48,713 nucleotides of DNA from Bacteroidota bacterium. GTDB taxonomy: Bacteria > Bacteroidota > Bacteroidia > Chitinophagales > Saprospiraceae. The notes below the pieces were generated by a model. It saw only the letters and a list, made by a program, of their open reading frames with translations. It did no database searches and was not told where the DNA came from. Within the stretch, counting starts at the first letter, position 1. Each line of letters begins with the position of its first letter. The position numbers and the translations under genes are program-made. Location of the stretch: positions 1 to 48,713 of the forward strand of contig JAFMDF010000033.1 in assembly GCA_017857395.1 (NCBI GenBank). The letters are read 5' to 3'. Positions 8,457-15,914 of this stretch are shown here, one piece after another.

Positions 8457-9989
8457 CTATAATATCCTTTGCTTAATCCGATTCCCCACCCGCAAATTCC
8501 GATACAACAAAAAAGCAAAAAACGCCCCTATTCCACCTGCGTATTTGAGTAACTGTAACTCTTGTTGTTGGTAAAATAACCAAGCAAATACACTTGTTGT
8601 AATTAATAATAAGGTATAAATCAAGCTTTTTCCCAAAACTAATAATAACTCCGTTTTTTCTTTATTGCCCGTTAGTTGTAATTCTATCTCCCCTCTTTGA
8701 ACTTTCTTTAATGTTTTTCGAATATCACTAGGTAAAGACAGGGCATTGACGACTGATTTTTGCACTAAATCCGTTACATATTTCACCAAATCGCCTCGTT
8801 CACCCAACATGAATTTTTGGAAATAAGGACGGACGACTTCTAATGGATTGGTATGGATATCTAAGGTGTTACAAATACCCAATAAGAGCGTTACCATTCG
8901 ATTGAGTAAGACATAATCCTTTGGAACTTGTACGGTATTCGCTAAATTTTTCAAGCCAATTTGACTGGTTAAATTAAACAGGCTGTTGTTAAATGGGTCT
9001 ACTTTAATATCTTTTAAGCTCAGCCCATCAAATTCCACTTCATTTTCTAGAAAATTTCGGAAAGCATCAATTACTTTTTCAGAAATACGTTCGGCTTGCC
9101 GTTCATCCGCAATGAATCCTAATTTTTTTAAGCCATTGACTATTCCCTCTGTATTGTTTTTAGCGGCTGCTTCGATTAATTCTAATAAACCTGTTCTGGT
9201 ATTTGGTTCTAAGGCAGCAACTGCGCCAAAATCTAGTAACACAATCGTACCATCCTCTTGAATTAAGATATTGCCGGGGTGAGGATCGGCATGATAAAAG
9301 CCATCTTCAAAAACCATTTCGCAATAGGCATGAATCAAACGATTCGCAATTTCTCGTCCGTCTAAACCCCACGATTTTATTTGCTCGGTATTGCTAATTT
9401 TTACCCCCTCATAAAAGGTGGTGGTCAGTATTCGTTCTGTACAAAAATCTTGGTGAATTTCAGGTATTTCAAACCTTTCTTCTTGGATTAAATTTGCCTT
9501 TATTTGCTGCATGGAAGCTGCCTCTTGCTTAAAATCCAATTCTTCTTCAATCATTTTCCGCACTTGGGTATAAGCATATTCCATCCCCTTGACCTCGTAA
9601 AACCTTGCTGCCAATCGAGTTAATTTCTCCATTACAGTTAAATCAACTTCTGCAATTTTTTCGATGTTATGATGTTGTACTTTGACGATTACTACCGTCC
9701 CATCTTTTAAAGTGGCTTTATGTGCTTGTCCTATAGATGCCGCCGCTACAGGTTCTTTTTCAAAGGAAGCGAATAAAACTTGAGGACTTTCCCCTAATTC
9801 AGCTTTGATTCGTTGTGCTATTTCAGCATAAGGCCGAGCAGGGATTTGGTCTTGTAATTCTTCTAATGGTTTTTGGAAAGCTTCGGGTAAAAAATTGGTT
9901 AGTATGGATAATAACTGCCCAACTTTGATAAATAAACCTTGTAGTTGTAGAATCGCATTTTTGACTATTTCTGCATTTTTAAAGTGCAA
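8457..9989 (-). CDS. AarF/UbiB (ABC1) kinase-like protein
   Basis: A membrane-associated atypical kinase of the UbiB/ADCK/ABC1 family, whose members support quinone or lipid metabolism. Numbering from the TTG at 9989 (510 residues): KVGQ (22-25) is the KxGQ motif, AAASIGQ (82-88) is the Ala-rich nucleotide loop, E149-E150-L-D-F is the conserved helix, HADPHPGN (233-240) is the catalytic loop and DFG (253-255) binds metal. Two C-terminal membrane segments follow (about 448-470 and 480-498). The true N-terminus is longer: the frame remains open to 10154, and residues such as NKNWRIRKAYW and KIFGKKYYEKRVIDLHFKN look like normal family sequence, but no ATG, GTG or TTG lies in that extension. The intergenic repeat at 10145-10246 directly abuts it. 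The family is sure; the start is unresolved. Confidence 0.88.
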   Translation of the reverse strand: MHFKNAEIVKNAILQLQGLFIKVGQLLSILTNFLPEAFQKPLEELQDQIPARPYAEIAQRIKAELGESPQVLFASFEKEPVAAASIGQAHKATLKDGTVVIVKVQHHNIEKIAEVDLTVMEKLTRLAARFYEVKGMEYAYTQVRKMIEEELDFKQEAASMQQIKANLIQEERFEIPEIHQDFCTERILTTTFYEGVKISNTEQIKSWGLDGREIANRLIHAYCEMVFEDGFYHADPHPGNILIQEDGTIVLLDFGAVAALEPNTRTGLLELIEAAAKNNTEGIVNGLKKLGFIADERQAERISEKVIDAFRNFLENEVEFDGLSLKDIKVDPFNNSLFNLTSQIGLKNLANTVQVPKDYVLLNRMVTLLLGICNTLDIHTNPLEVVRPYFQKFMLGERGDLVKYVTDLVQKSVVNALSLPSDIRKTLKKVQRGEIELQLTGNKEKTELLLVLGKSLIYTLLLITTSVFAWLFYQQQELQLLKYAGGIGAFFAFLLYRNLRVGNRIKQRIL

Positions 9990-10144
9990 ATCAATAACTC
10001 GCTTTTCGTAGTATTTTTTACCAAAAATTTTACTTTTCCAGCCTAACCAGATATAGCTCCAGACTACTTTAAAGGCAGTCCAATAGGCTTTACGGATTCT
10101 CCAATTTTTATTATAGATATTTTTTGACAGGATGCTTTTTTTAG

Positions 10145-10246
10145 AAGTCAGAAGTCAGATCGTTATCTTCGATAACTGTCAGAAGTCAGATGGTACACAT
10201 CTGACTTCTGACAATCCCGATTCATCGGGATGGTCTGACTTCTGAC
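10145..10246. repeat. Heptamer-repeat palindrome, TCAGAAG words
   Basis: Four copies of a TCAGAAGTCAGA phrase, two in each orientation. The core is a 16-bp perfect inverted repeat, TGTCAGAAGTCAGATG (10177-10192) and CATCTGACTTCTGACA (10198-10213), with a 5-base spacer. It is flanked by two further hairpins: GTTATC-TTC-GATAAC (10162-10176) and ATCCCGAT-TC-ATCGGGAT (10214-10231). The phrase is a tandem heptamer. The block fills the space between the metallophosphoesterase stop and the AarF gene. Confidence 0.88.
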
Positions 10247-10256
10247 AGTTTACGGT

Positions 10257-10883
10257 CTAGATTTCAAATTCAACAGGCGGATTCACCACCATGTACCGCA
10301 AATTTACAACACTCGCATTTATAAAATGAATATTATTTTTTGTTACTTGTCCGTGAGCTTCGTGGATGTGGCCAAAGATGCTGTATTTAGGTTGGATTTG
10401 GTTAATTCTTTGCAATAACATTTCACAGCCTACATCTAATCCTTGGAAAGTTTTATCTAAAATGCCTTTAGGTGGGCCGTGGGTTAGTAAAATATCGGTG
10501 TTTTCGGGGATGAGTTGCCAATGTCGGTCAATATCTGCGCCTCTATCTCGATTAAATGCCCAATCAAAAAAGCGTGGCTGCACTGGAGAACCCCAGATAT
10601 AAATGCCTTCAACCGTCACACCGCTATCATTTAAATAAATAACATTTTCTGGAATTAAAGCGGCTATTCCTGCTGCTGGTGTTTCTTCAAAATAAAAATC
10701 GTGATTGCCTGCAATAAAAATTTTATACGCAAAATCTTGTTGGCTAAACCAATTGAGGAAGGCTATTATTTCTTGTTCGCTACCCCTCTTCGATACATCT
10801 CCCGAATGTAATAGCATATCGCCTTTTGGTAAATTCAGTTGATTATGTAATCCGTGGGTATCTGAAATGGCTACTATTCTCAC
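10257..10883 (-). CDS. Metallophosphoesterase (calcineurin-like)
   Basis: A 208-residue cytoplasmic phosphoesterase of the calcineurin-like superfamily, close in layout to the MPPED1/239FB group of short phosphoesterases. All metal-binding blocks are present: DTH (8-10), GD (28-29), GNHD (59-62), THG (134-136) and GHIH (171-174). Members hydrolyse phosphomonoesters or cyclic phosphodiesters with two bound metal ions; the natural substrate here is unknown. The start is GTG at 10883, immediately before the first strand (RIVAISDTHG), which is normal for the family. It lies upstream of the AarF gene on the same strand, separated by the palindromic repeat block, so co-transcription is uncertain. 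Confidence 0.9.
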   Translation of the reverse strand: MRIVAISDTHGLHNQLNLPKGDMLLHSGDVSKRGSEQEIIAFLNWFSQQDFAYKIFIAGNHDFYFEETPAAGIAALIPENVIYLNDSGVTVEGIYIWGSPVQPRFFDWAFNRDRGADIDRHWQLIPENTDILLTHGPPKGILDKTFQGLDVGCEMLLQRINQIQPKYSIFGHIHEAHGQVTKNNIHFINASVVNLRYMVVNPPVEFEI

Positions 10884-10995
10884 AAGATGACAGAATTTTT
10901 CAAGATTTACAGGATAAATATAGGGTATTTTCTTGTAGGCCTTGAGATAAAAAGTAGTAAATATACGTTAATAATTAATAGACATTTTTTCTAAC

Positions 10996-11060
10996 ATCCG
11001 TGTCTCTTTATTAATTCGTGGTCATTATTTTATACCGCAGATTAATAAAGGGACACGGAT
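10996..11060. repeat. Inverted repeat of the ATCCGTG family
   Basis: ATCCGTGTCTCTTTATTAAT (10996-11015) pairs with ATTAATAAAGGGACACGGAT (11041-11060): 20 bp with one mismatch across a 25-base loop. The left arm and the following TTCGTGGTCATT closely match 24103-24135, 13 kb away. Spacer 10884-11104 holds no gene; 10887-10915 additionally contains a single CAGAATTTTTCAAGATTTAC phrase. Confidence 0.85.
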
Positions 11061-11104
11061 ATTTATCATTTTATTCGCTAAGCTCCAATTCCTGTCAACT
11101 ATGC

Positions 11105-11527
11105 TTAACTCATTTCCACCCAAGGATTATAAGTTCCAAAACTCCAAAGATAGCCTTCAAAATCTCGACAGGTATAATCTTTTCCGCCATAGGATTGTTC
11201 CACTAAGTCCAGTACAATTTCTGCACCTCCTGCCTTTGCTTTTTGATAATGCGCTTCTGCATCTGCCACGACTACATAAATACAACTATTTACCGCACCA
11301 TTGAGTTCCATGGGTGTTTTTATTAATTTTCCGAAAGGGGTTTCTGACCGAGGGCCGATCATTATCATGCCGTTATTAAATACTAATTCGGCGTGTTGGA
11401 CATTTTCGTCATCGTCTTTATAGACCATTTTGGGTTGGAAACCGAAGACTTCACATAACCAAATTACTGCTTTATTGGCATTGTGGTATTGCATGGTTGG
11501 AATAAGTACAGTTGGGGCATCTTTCAT
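11105..11527 (-). CDS. VOC/glyoxalase superfamily protein
   Basis: A 140-residue protein of the vicinal-oxygen-chelate superfamily, PhnB/bleomycin-resistance-like branch: TVLIPTMQYHNANKAVIWLCEVFGF opens the first beta-alpha-beta module, VQHAELVFNNGMIMIGP follows, and IYVVVADAEAHYQKAKAGGAEIVLDLVEQSYGGKDYTCRDFEGYLWSFGTY forms the second. Candidate metal ligands are H46 of VQHAEL and the Glu in DFEGYLW. Members include metal-dependent isomerases, dioxygenases and drug-binding proteins; nothing here singles out one. The ATG at 11527 is preceded by a perfect short dyad at 11553-11567. The gene is single, flanked by the repeat elements at 10996-11060 and 11607-11715. Cytoplasmic. Confidence 0.85.
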   Translation of the reverse strand: MKDAPTVLIPTMQYHNANKAVIWLCEVFGFQPKMVYKDDDENVQHAELVFNNGMIMIGPRSETPFGKLIKTPMELNGAVNSCIYVVVADAEAHYQKAKAGGAEIVLDLVEQSYGGKDYTCRDFEGYLWSFGTYNPWVEMS

Positions 11528-11552
11528 TTTTGTTGATTTTATTGTTAAAACG

Positions 11553-11567
11553 AATGTAAATTACATT
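11553..11567. promoter_or_regulatory. Dyad upstream of the VOC gene
   Basis: AATGTAA-A-TTACATT, two perfect 7-base arms around one base, 26 bases before the VOC start codon. Position and symmetry fit an operator, but no regulator is adjacent. Confidence 0.3.
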
Positions 11568-11606
11568 TTTTGTTTTAATAATAAAAATTATCCAACAAAT
11601 AAATTA

Positions 11607-11715
11607 GGTTAAATTGTTTTATTGTTAAATTGCTATATTGTTCTAGGTTAACATCTATCTTTAATCAATACTTTCGATGTTATGCTCAGCAATATAACAA
11701 TAAAACAATATAACC
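11607..11715. repeat. Octamer-repeat palindrome, TTAAATTG words
   Basis: The left arm (11607-11634) and right arm (11688-11715) pair over 28 bp with two mismatches. The left arm is four tandem octamers ending in ATTG: TTAAATTG, TTTTATTG, TTAAATTG, CTATATTG (11609-11640). The loop contains an inner pair, TAACATC and GATGTTA. This is the only content of the 11528-11753 spacer. Confidence 0.85.
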
Positions 11716-11753
11716 ATTTGATTTTTCTACAACTAAAGTTCCCCTATACGGTA

Positions 11754-12167
11754 CTAGTGCGGCAATTTACTACGCATAGCACCATAGACAAAAGTACCCA
11801 CCAAGGCACTAGCAATGATGACCAAAATAATCCATAAACCATGTCCAACTAAAGTATATAATGGGCCTGGACAAGCACCTGTCATTGCCCAGCCTAGTCC
11901 AAATAAAGTTCCACCAAAAATACTGGCTTTATAAGTATTCGGTTTGTCAGCAAATTCAATTGGTGTGCCATCTACATTTTTGAAACCACTTTTTTTAATC
12001 CACCAATGCATAATTGCGCCAGCAACAACCGCTACGCCAATAATGCCATACATGTGAAAACTTTGGAAACGAAACATTTCCTGTATTCTAAACCAAGAAA
12101 TGGCTTCTGATTTGGTCATCACGATGCCAAATAAGGTGCCGACTAATAAATATTTTAATAAACGCAT
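11754..12167 (-). CDS. Split YeeE/YedE sulfur transporter, second half (DUF6691)
   Basis: A 137-residue inner-membrane protein with about four hydrophobic segments and the signature GLGWAMTGACPGPLYTLVGHG, where C99 is the conserved cysteine of the YeeE/YedE (TsuA-like) thiosulfate and sulfur-species transporters. The family's full-length members contain two such halves in one chain; here they are two genes, this one (DUF6691-type) being downstream of the larger half at 12262-12843. The two together probably make one pore that passes thiosulfate or a similar sulfur compound to sulfurtransferases. The ATG at 12167 gives a positive N-terminus before the first membrane segment. A heptamer-repeat block sits in the 94-base gap between the genes. 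Confidence 0.85.
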   Translation of the reverse strand: MRLLKYLLVGTLFGIVMTKSEAISWFRIQEMFRFQSFHMYGIIGVAVVAGAIMHWWIKKSGFKNVDGTPIEFADKPNTYKASIFGGTLFGLGWAMTGACPGPLYTLVGHGLWIILVIIASALVGTFVYGAMRSKLPH

Positions 12168-12171
12168 ATTT

Positions 12172-12206
12172 TGAGTTATGAGTTATGAGTGATGAGTGAT
12201 GAGTTA
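12172..12206. repeat. Five tandem TGAGTKA heptamers
   Basis: TGAGTTA, TGAGTTA, TGAGTGA, TGAGTGA, TGAGTTA in perfect register at 12172-12206, in the gap between the two halves of the sulfur transporter. A single TGACTCACT at 12212-12220 runs the other way. The structure resembles the short tandemly repeated repetitive heptamers known from cyanobacteria. Confidence 0.9.
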
Positions 12207-12261
12207 TAAATTGACTCACTAGCATATCACTTAATTTGACAATATAATATAGCCTCTTTCT

Positions 12262-12843
12262 TTAGAGTGCTAAAATGATGGGTAATAAGAAGTGAGTCAT
12301 TACCAAACCGCCGATGAAAAATCCGATGACCGCTACTAAAGAAGGTAGTTGTAAATTGGACAATCCTGTAATCGCATGTCCAGAAGTACAGCCACCCGCC
12401 CATCTAGTTCCAAAACCAATTAAGAAACCACCTACGACCATTAGAATAAAGCCTTTCAGAGAAGTCAACATTTCAAAATTGAATAAGTCTAAAGGTAAAT
12501 AACCGCTTCCTTCTGCTCTGGTCATTGGTACTTTGATGCCCAATTCCGTCAAATCTGCAATGGTCGCTGCGGATAATTGAACAGGTTCGGGGCTGGCTAA
12601 AATAGTTGAACCTATACCGCCGCCTATTACTGCACCAACGATGAATAGCAATAACCAATCGTGACTTTTCCAATCATAATTAAAATATTCAAAGGATTTG
12701 CCTGCCCCACCAATGGAGCATAAGGCTTTAAAGGAAGAGGATACCCCAAAGCGCTGTCCTAAATAAATTAAAAGGAACATCACCAAAGCAATCATGACGC
12801 CTGAAACAGACCAATGCCAAGGTTGACTAATAAATTCTAACAT
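12262..12843 (-). CDS. Split YeeE/YedE sulfur transporter, first half
   Basis: A 193-residue membrane protein with about five hydrophobic segments. The motif GFGTRWAGGCTSGHAITGLSN carries C152, the cysteine that in YeeE/TsuA-type proteins relays thiosulfate through the channel by transient hydrogen bonding. It is the larger half of the split transporter; the DUF6691-type partner follows 94 bases downstream on the same strand. Start ATG 12843. Upstream is the box TACCTTTG (minus strand) and a Crp/Fnr-type dyad, suggesting control by a Crp/Fnr regulator, as expected for genes of sulfur or redox metabolism. No rhodanese or persulfide dioxygenase gene, frequent neighbours of this pair, lies in the window. 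Confidence 0.88.
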   Translation of the reverse strand: MLEFISQPWHWSVSGVMIALVMFLLIYLGQRFGVSSSFKALCSIGGAGKSFEYFNYDWKSHDWLLLFIVGAVIGGGIGSTILASPEPVQLSAATIADLTELGIKVPMTRAEGSGYLPLDLFNFEMLTSLKGFILMVVGGFLIGFGTRWAGGCTSGHAITGLSNLQLPSLVAVIGFFIGGLVMTHFLLPIILAL

Positions 12844-12886
12844 GTTTTTTTATATTTATTTGTAAAGTATTTTAAATATAGCGACA

Positions 12887-12931
12887 CAAAGGTAGGAAGG
12901 GAAGTTTAATAGTTGAGTGATTTATATCACA
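12887..12931 (-). promoter_or_regulatory. Promoter with Crp/Fnr-type dyad
   Basis: On the minus strand TACCTTTG (12894-12887) matches TAnnTTTG. The dyad AGTGATTTATATCACA (12916-12931) fits GTGA-N6-TCAC, one base from the Crp consensus. If transcription starts about five bases past the box (near 12882), the dyad centre at 12923.5 lies at about -41.5, the class II activator position. Confidence 0.55.
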
Positions 12932-13035
12932 AAGATTCGGTGATTTTTCAATTCGTCTTGCCTAATAAAACCTTAAAAGGAAAATTGATCTACTTTTTTA
13001 ATAGCGGATGTATCATTTTTTACCTGACTAGCTAA

Positions 13036-13078
13036 AACAAAATGGGGCAACTGAATTAACAGCTACCCCATTTTTATT
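13036..13078 (-). terminator. Terminator of the CarboxypepD_reg gene
   Basis: AAAATGGGG (13039-13047) pairs with CCCCATTTT (13066-13074), with inner CTG/CAG pairing. On the minus strand the stem is followed by TTTTGTTTTAGC. The T-run on the plus side would let it work both ways, but the only gene ending here is on the minus strand. Confidence 0.75.
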
Positions 13079-13100
13079 ATTTAACTTAAAACTAACGAAA

Positions 13101-13499
13101 TCAATATACTGTTGCCACATCGACATTATTCTTCGGCTCATTCCGCTTCGTCGTAATATCAGTTGGCGTTAATAATTCCAAATTTTCTACCGTCAATCCT
13201 ACTACTTTGTCCGCATCCTTTGGAAATTGAAAATTATCTATGGAGAGTGTTTGATAATCAGCATTTTCTACCACTAAAACATATTCCCCATCTGTCAAAT
13301 TATCCACTATAAAATAACCATTTTCATCCGTCGTTATCGCTCTATTTAATTGCGTATCGGTTGCATGTTGCATCGTAACAACCGCCGATTGTAAACTTTC
13401 CCCTTTTGAATTCATAATGCTACCTTCAATAGTACTTTGAGCAGCTACAGATACATTTCCAAGTAAAGCGATTAATAATAAAACGGATAAATTTTTCAT
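13101..13499 (-). CDS. Small exported CarboxypepD_reg-like protein
   Basis: A 132-residue protein with a signal peptide (MKNLSVLLLIALLGNVSVAA, cleavage before QS at about residue 20). Residues 23-95 are a carboxypeptidase-regulatory-like Ig fold: IEGSIMNSKGESLQSAVVTM, a central TTDENGYFIVDNLTDGEYVLVVENADYQT and a final strand. In Bacteroidota this domain is common at the N-terminus of TonB-dependent receptors and in stand-alone periplasmic or surface proteins. A short acidic/polar tail follows and there is no T9SS domain or receptor plug. The gene is a single transcription unit with its own terminator. Function beyond a beta-sandwich binding module is unknown. Confidence 0.8.
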   Translation of the reverse strand: MKNLSVLLLIALLGNVSVAAQSTIEGSIMNSKGESLQSAVVTMQHATDTQLNRAITTDENGYFIVDNLTDGEYVLVVENADYQTLSIDNFQFPKDADKVVGLTVENLELLTPTDITTKRNEPKNNVDVATVY

Positions 13500-13787
13500 G
13501 ATTCAATTTTTTTACAGTAAAGGGTAATTTTAATTTCAATACTTCCTCATTGGTCGTTTAATTGTTCTTAATGCCCTATAAAGTTATACTTAACCCAAGA
13601 AGTAATCCATTTAATTCCCTTCAATTGGAAAAAATTAGGGTTGAACTGTATATTATTGTGTTTTAAAGGGGACGATTGTACCCAAGTATCTTAATTTTAA
13701 GAAAATTTTAAAGTGCTTTCAATAGTACAAGTTCGTCTTAAAAGCGTTTATAATAATAAGAGGGTGGATTTTATTATTTCCAACTCA

Positions 13788-15485
13788 ATGTTCACAAAAC
13801 ACAAACAGATGTCTATATTTCAGAAATTCATTTTTATTTTGTTAAGTACTTTACCTTTTATGACCGTTTCGGCGCAAGATGCGCCATCGGCTAATAACAT
13901 TGAGTGGAGTGCGCCTTATAGTGAGCCCCCTAAGAGTTTTTTAACCAAAATTATCCATACTAATAAAACTGGATTTTATGGTTTGCGGGTAAAAGGAGTG
14001 GAAGGTCAAACCAATAAACCTACTGTATATTTAGAACATTATTTAAAGGAAGGCATGCAACTCAAATCCACTAAGACTTTAGATTTAAAATTTAAAGGAA
14101 AAATGAGGGATTTTGAAGATGTCATTATGATGAAAGATAATAATATGTATTTCCTGACTTCTTTTAATAATCAGGCTAAAAAGAAGAATTATCTATTTGC
14201 CCAATCGGTCGATGTACCAACTATGCGGGTGGAAAGAAGTATTACGAAGATTGCAGAAGTACCCACTAAAAATATTTACAAAGAAGGTGGTTTTAATACG
14301 CATATTTCTAAGGATACATCCAAAGTCTTGATTTATGCTGCTTTGCCAAAGAAAAAAAAGCAACCCGAACGTTTTTCCCTACAGGTTTTTGACCAAGATT
14401 TTAATGCGCTTTGGTCTAAAGAAATCGCCTTACCTTTTGATGACGACCGTTTTCAGGTAGAAGAATATCGGGTAGACAATCAAGGAAATGTGTATATGTT
14501 AGGCGTCGCTTACCAAGACCAATCTAAATTCCGTAGAAGTGGCAACCCCACTTATCAATATATGCTGTTTGCTTATCGCAATAATGGGGTAGAAGTAGAA
14601 GAATATAAAGTAGGCTTAGGGGATAAATTCATTACAGATTTGACTTATCGAGTGGCTCGAAATGGGGATTTAGTCTTTTCTGGGTTCTATTCTGAAAAAG
14701 GAACTTATAGTGTCAAGGGTACTTATTTCTTCCGACTCAATCCAACGACTAAAGAAATTACCAATAAAAATTTAAAGGCTTTTGATTTTAAATTTTTAAC
14801 AGAATACTTATCTGATAAAAAAAGAGATAAAGCTAAAAAAGCAAGCAGAAAGGGTGATAAAAAAGGCGCACCAGAATTATATCAGTATGCTTTGGATGAA
14901 TTGATTTTAAGAAGTGATGGTGGTGCGGTATTGATTGCCGAACAGTATTTTGTAGAACGAGACTATGATTATAACTATTATGATAGATATGGCAGAGGTG
15001 GTCGTTTTGGTCGATCTAGATTTAATAGCCCATTTTACAGTCCTTATGGCTATAATAATTATCGAGAAGAAGTCTATACCTATAATTATAATGACATCAT
15101 TGTGGTCAATATCGAACCAACGGGCGAAATAGAATGGACGGCTAGAATTCCCAAACATCAGGAAACAACTAATGATGGGGGCTATTTCTCTTCTTATGCC
15201 ATGTCTGTCGTCCGAGATAAATTCCATTTTGTATTCAACGATAATCCAAAGAATTTCGACCCGAATGATAAAAGCAATCGTTTGTATAATTATGATGGAC
15301 GAAATTCTGTGATTGCCTTAGCTACTATTGATAAAAATGGACAAGTTGATATGAAACCCGTTTTTGATAATCAAAAAGCAGGGATTACGACTCGCCCTAA
15401 GATTTGTAAACAAATTGGACGTAATGAGATGCTGATTTATGGGGAACGTGGACGGAAGTATCGGTTTGGGAGTATGAATTTTTAG
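13788..15485 (+). CDS. Exported protein of unknown function with Tyr/Gly/Arg-rich stretch
   Basis: A 565-residue exported protein starting at ATG 13788 (a second ATG at 13809 also leaves a full signal peptide; the GTG at 13713 is less likely because it would put 25 extra polar residues before it). The signal ends at LPFMTVSAQ. The mature part is a series of beta strands in pairs of about 50-60 residues (such as FSLQVFDQDFNALWSKEIALPF and YRVDNQGNVYMLGVAYQD), suggesting a propeller or repeated beta sheet. Near residues 387-435 is an insert very rich in Tyr, Asn, Arg and Gly (DYDYNYYDRYGRGG and onward), probably a disordered loop. I see no catalytic motif and no T9SS tail. It ends at a bidirectional terminator. 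I do not recognise the family beyond a Bacteroidota exported protein. Confidence 0.8.
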   Translation: MFTKHKQMSIFQKFIFILLSTLPFMTVSAQDAPSANNIEWSAPYSEPPKSFLTKIIHTNKTGFYGLRVKGVEGQTNKPTVYLEHYLKEGMQLKSTKTLDLKFKGKMRDFEDVIMMKDNNMYFLTSFNNQAKKKNYLFAQSVDVPTMRVERSITKIAEVPTKNIYKEGGFNTHISKDTSKVLIYAALPKKKKQPERFSLQVFDQDFNALWSKEIALPFDDDRFQVEEYRVDNQGNVYMLGVAYQDQSKFRRSGNPTYQYMLFAYRNNGVEVEEYKVGLGDKFITDLTYRVARNGDLVFSGFYSEKGTYSVKGTYFFRLNPTTKEITNKNLKAFDFKFLTEYLSDKKRDKAKKASRKGDKKGAPELYQYALDELILRSDGGAVLIAEQYFVERDYDYNYYDRYGRGGRFGRSRFNSPFYSPYGYNNYREEVYTYNYNDIIVVNIEPTGEIEWTARIPKHQETTNDGGYFSSYAMSVVRDKFHFVFNDNPKNFDPNDKSNRLYNYDGRNSVIALATIDKNGQVDMKPVFDNQKAGITTRPKICKQIGRNEMLIYGERGRKYRFGSMNF

Positions 15486-15526
15486 GGTTTTCACATTGCC
15501 TATAATCGCTCAGATTTTTAAATACT

Positions 15527-15562
15527 AAAAAGAGGCTATTCTTCATTGGGTAGCCTCTTTTT
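15527..15562. terminator. Bidirectional terminator
   Basis: A perfect 12-bp stem, AAAAAGAGGCTA (15527-15538) with TAGCCTCTTTTT (15551-15562), and a 12-base loop. A run of T follows the stem in both directions, so it can end the plus-strand gene and the small minus-strand ORF. Confidence 0.9.
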
Positions 15563-15734
15563 ATTGATAAATATCTACATCTCCATCAATAATGGTACAA
15601 TTAGGATAATTAACACTAAAATTATCAATACTTCGTTGGGAATTAAAATTAATGCCTTCTGATAAACAAGTCTGGCCCCTAATTTGAATACTTAATATAA
15701 GGTTTAGGAAAATTAAAGGTATCGAATAACGCAT
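15561..15734 (-). pseudogene. 57-residue exported fragment, start of a receptor-L-like protein
   Basis: A short minus-strand frame: ATG at 15734, stop TAA at 15563-15561. It codes a signal peptide (MRYSIPLIFLNLILSIQIRG, cleavage near GQ), then TCLSEGINFNSQRSIDNFSV and NYPNCTIIDGDVDIYQ. The phrase SIDNFxxNYPxCTxIxGxVxI is how many Bacteroidota surface proteins with receptor-L/leucine-rich domains begin, so this is probably the truncated N-terminus of such a gene. It ends on the edge of the terminator hairpin. A plausible promoter (minus-strand TATATTTG at 15849-15842, with TTG 20 bases upstream) precedes it, so the peptide may still be made. Confidence 0.55.
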
Positions 15735-15841
15735 ATTGTTTGTTTTATTGGAAAATGGGTCATTAATAACTTTAAGTTGATAGAGTTATTAAATCAACCT
15801 TACAAGTTATTATAGCTTACTAAAGCTCATAGAAACATTCT

Positions 15842-15872
15842 CAAATATACAAAAAAAGCATAATTCAATCAA
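15842..15872 (-). promoter_or_regulatory. Promoter of the 57-residue fragment
   Basis: Minus-strand TTG (15872-15870), a 20-base spacer and TATATTTG (15849-15842) fit the Bacteroidota -33/-7 pattern. The leader to the ATG at 15734 would be about 100 bases, including an AATAACT...AGAGTTATT hairpin. The rest of the 15735-15914 spacer holds nothing else I recognise. Confidence 0.45.
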
Positions 15873-15914
15873 CAATAGAGTTATTTCCAAAATCACTAGC
15901 CTATCTTCCAAAAC

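Noticed and set aside
8986-9397. Plus-strand frames across the AarF gene
   Set aside because: Antisense shadows of conserved kinase motifs.
13713-13787. GTG start for the exported protein at 13788
   Set aside because: The added residues do not look like coding sequence and the signal peptide begins later.
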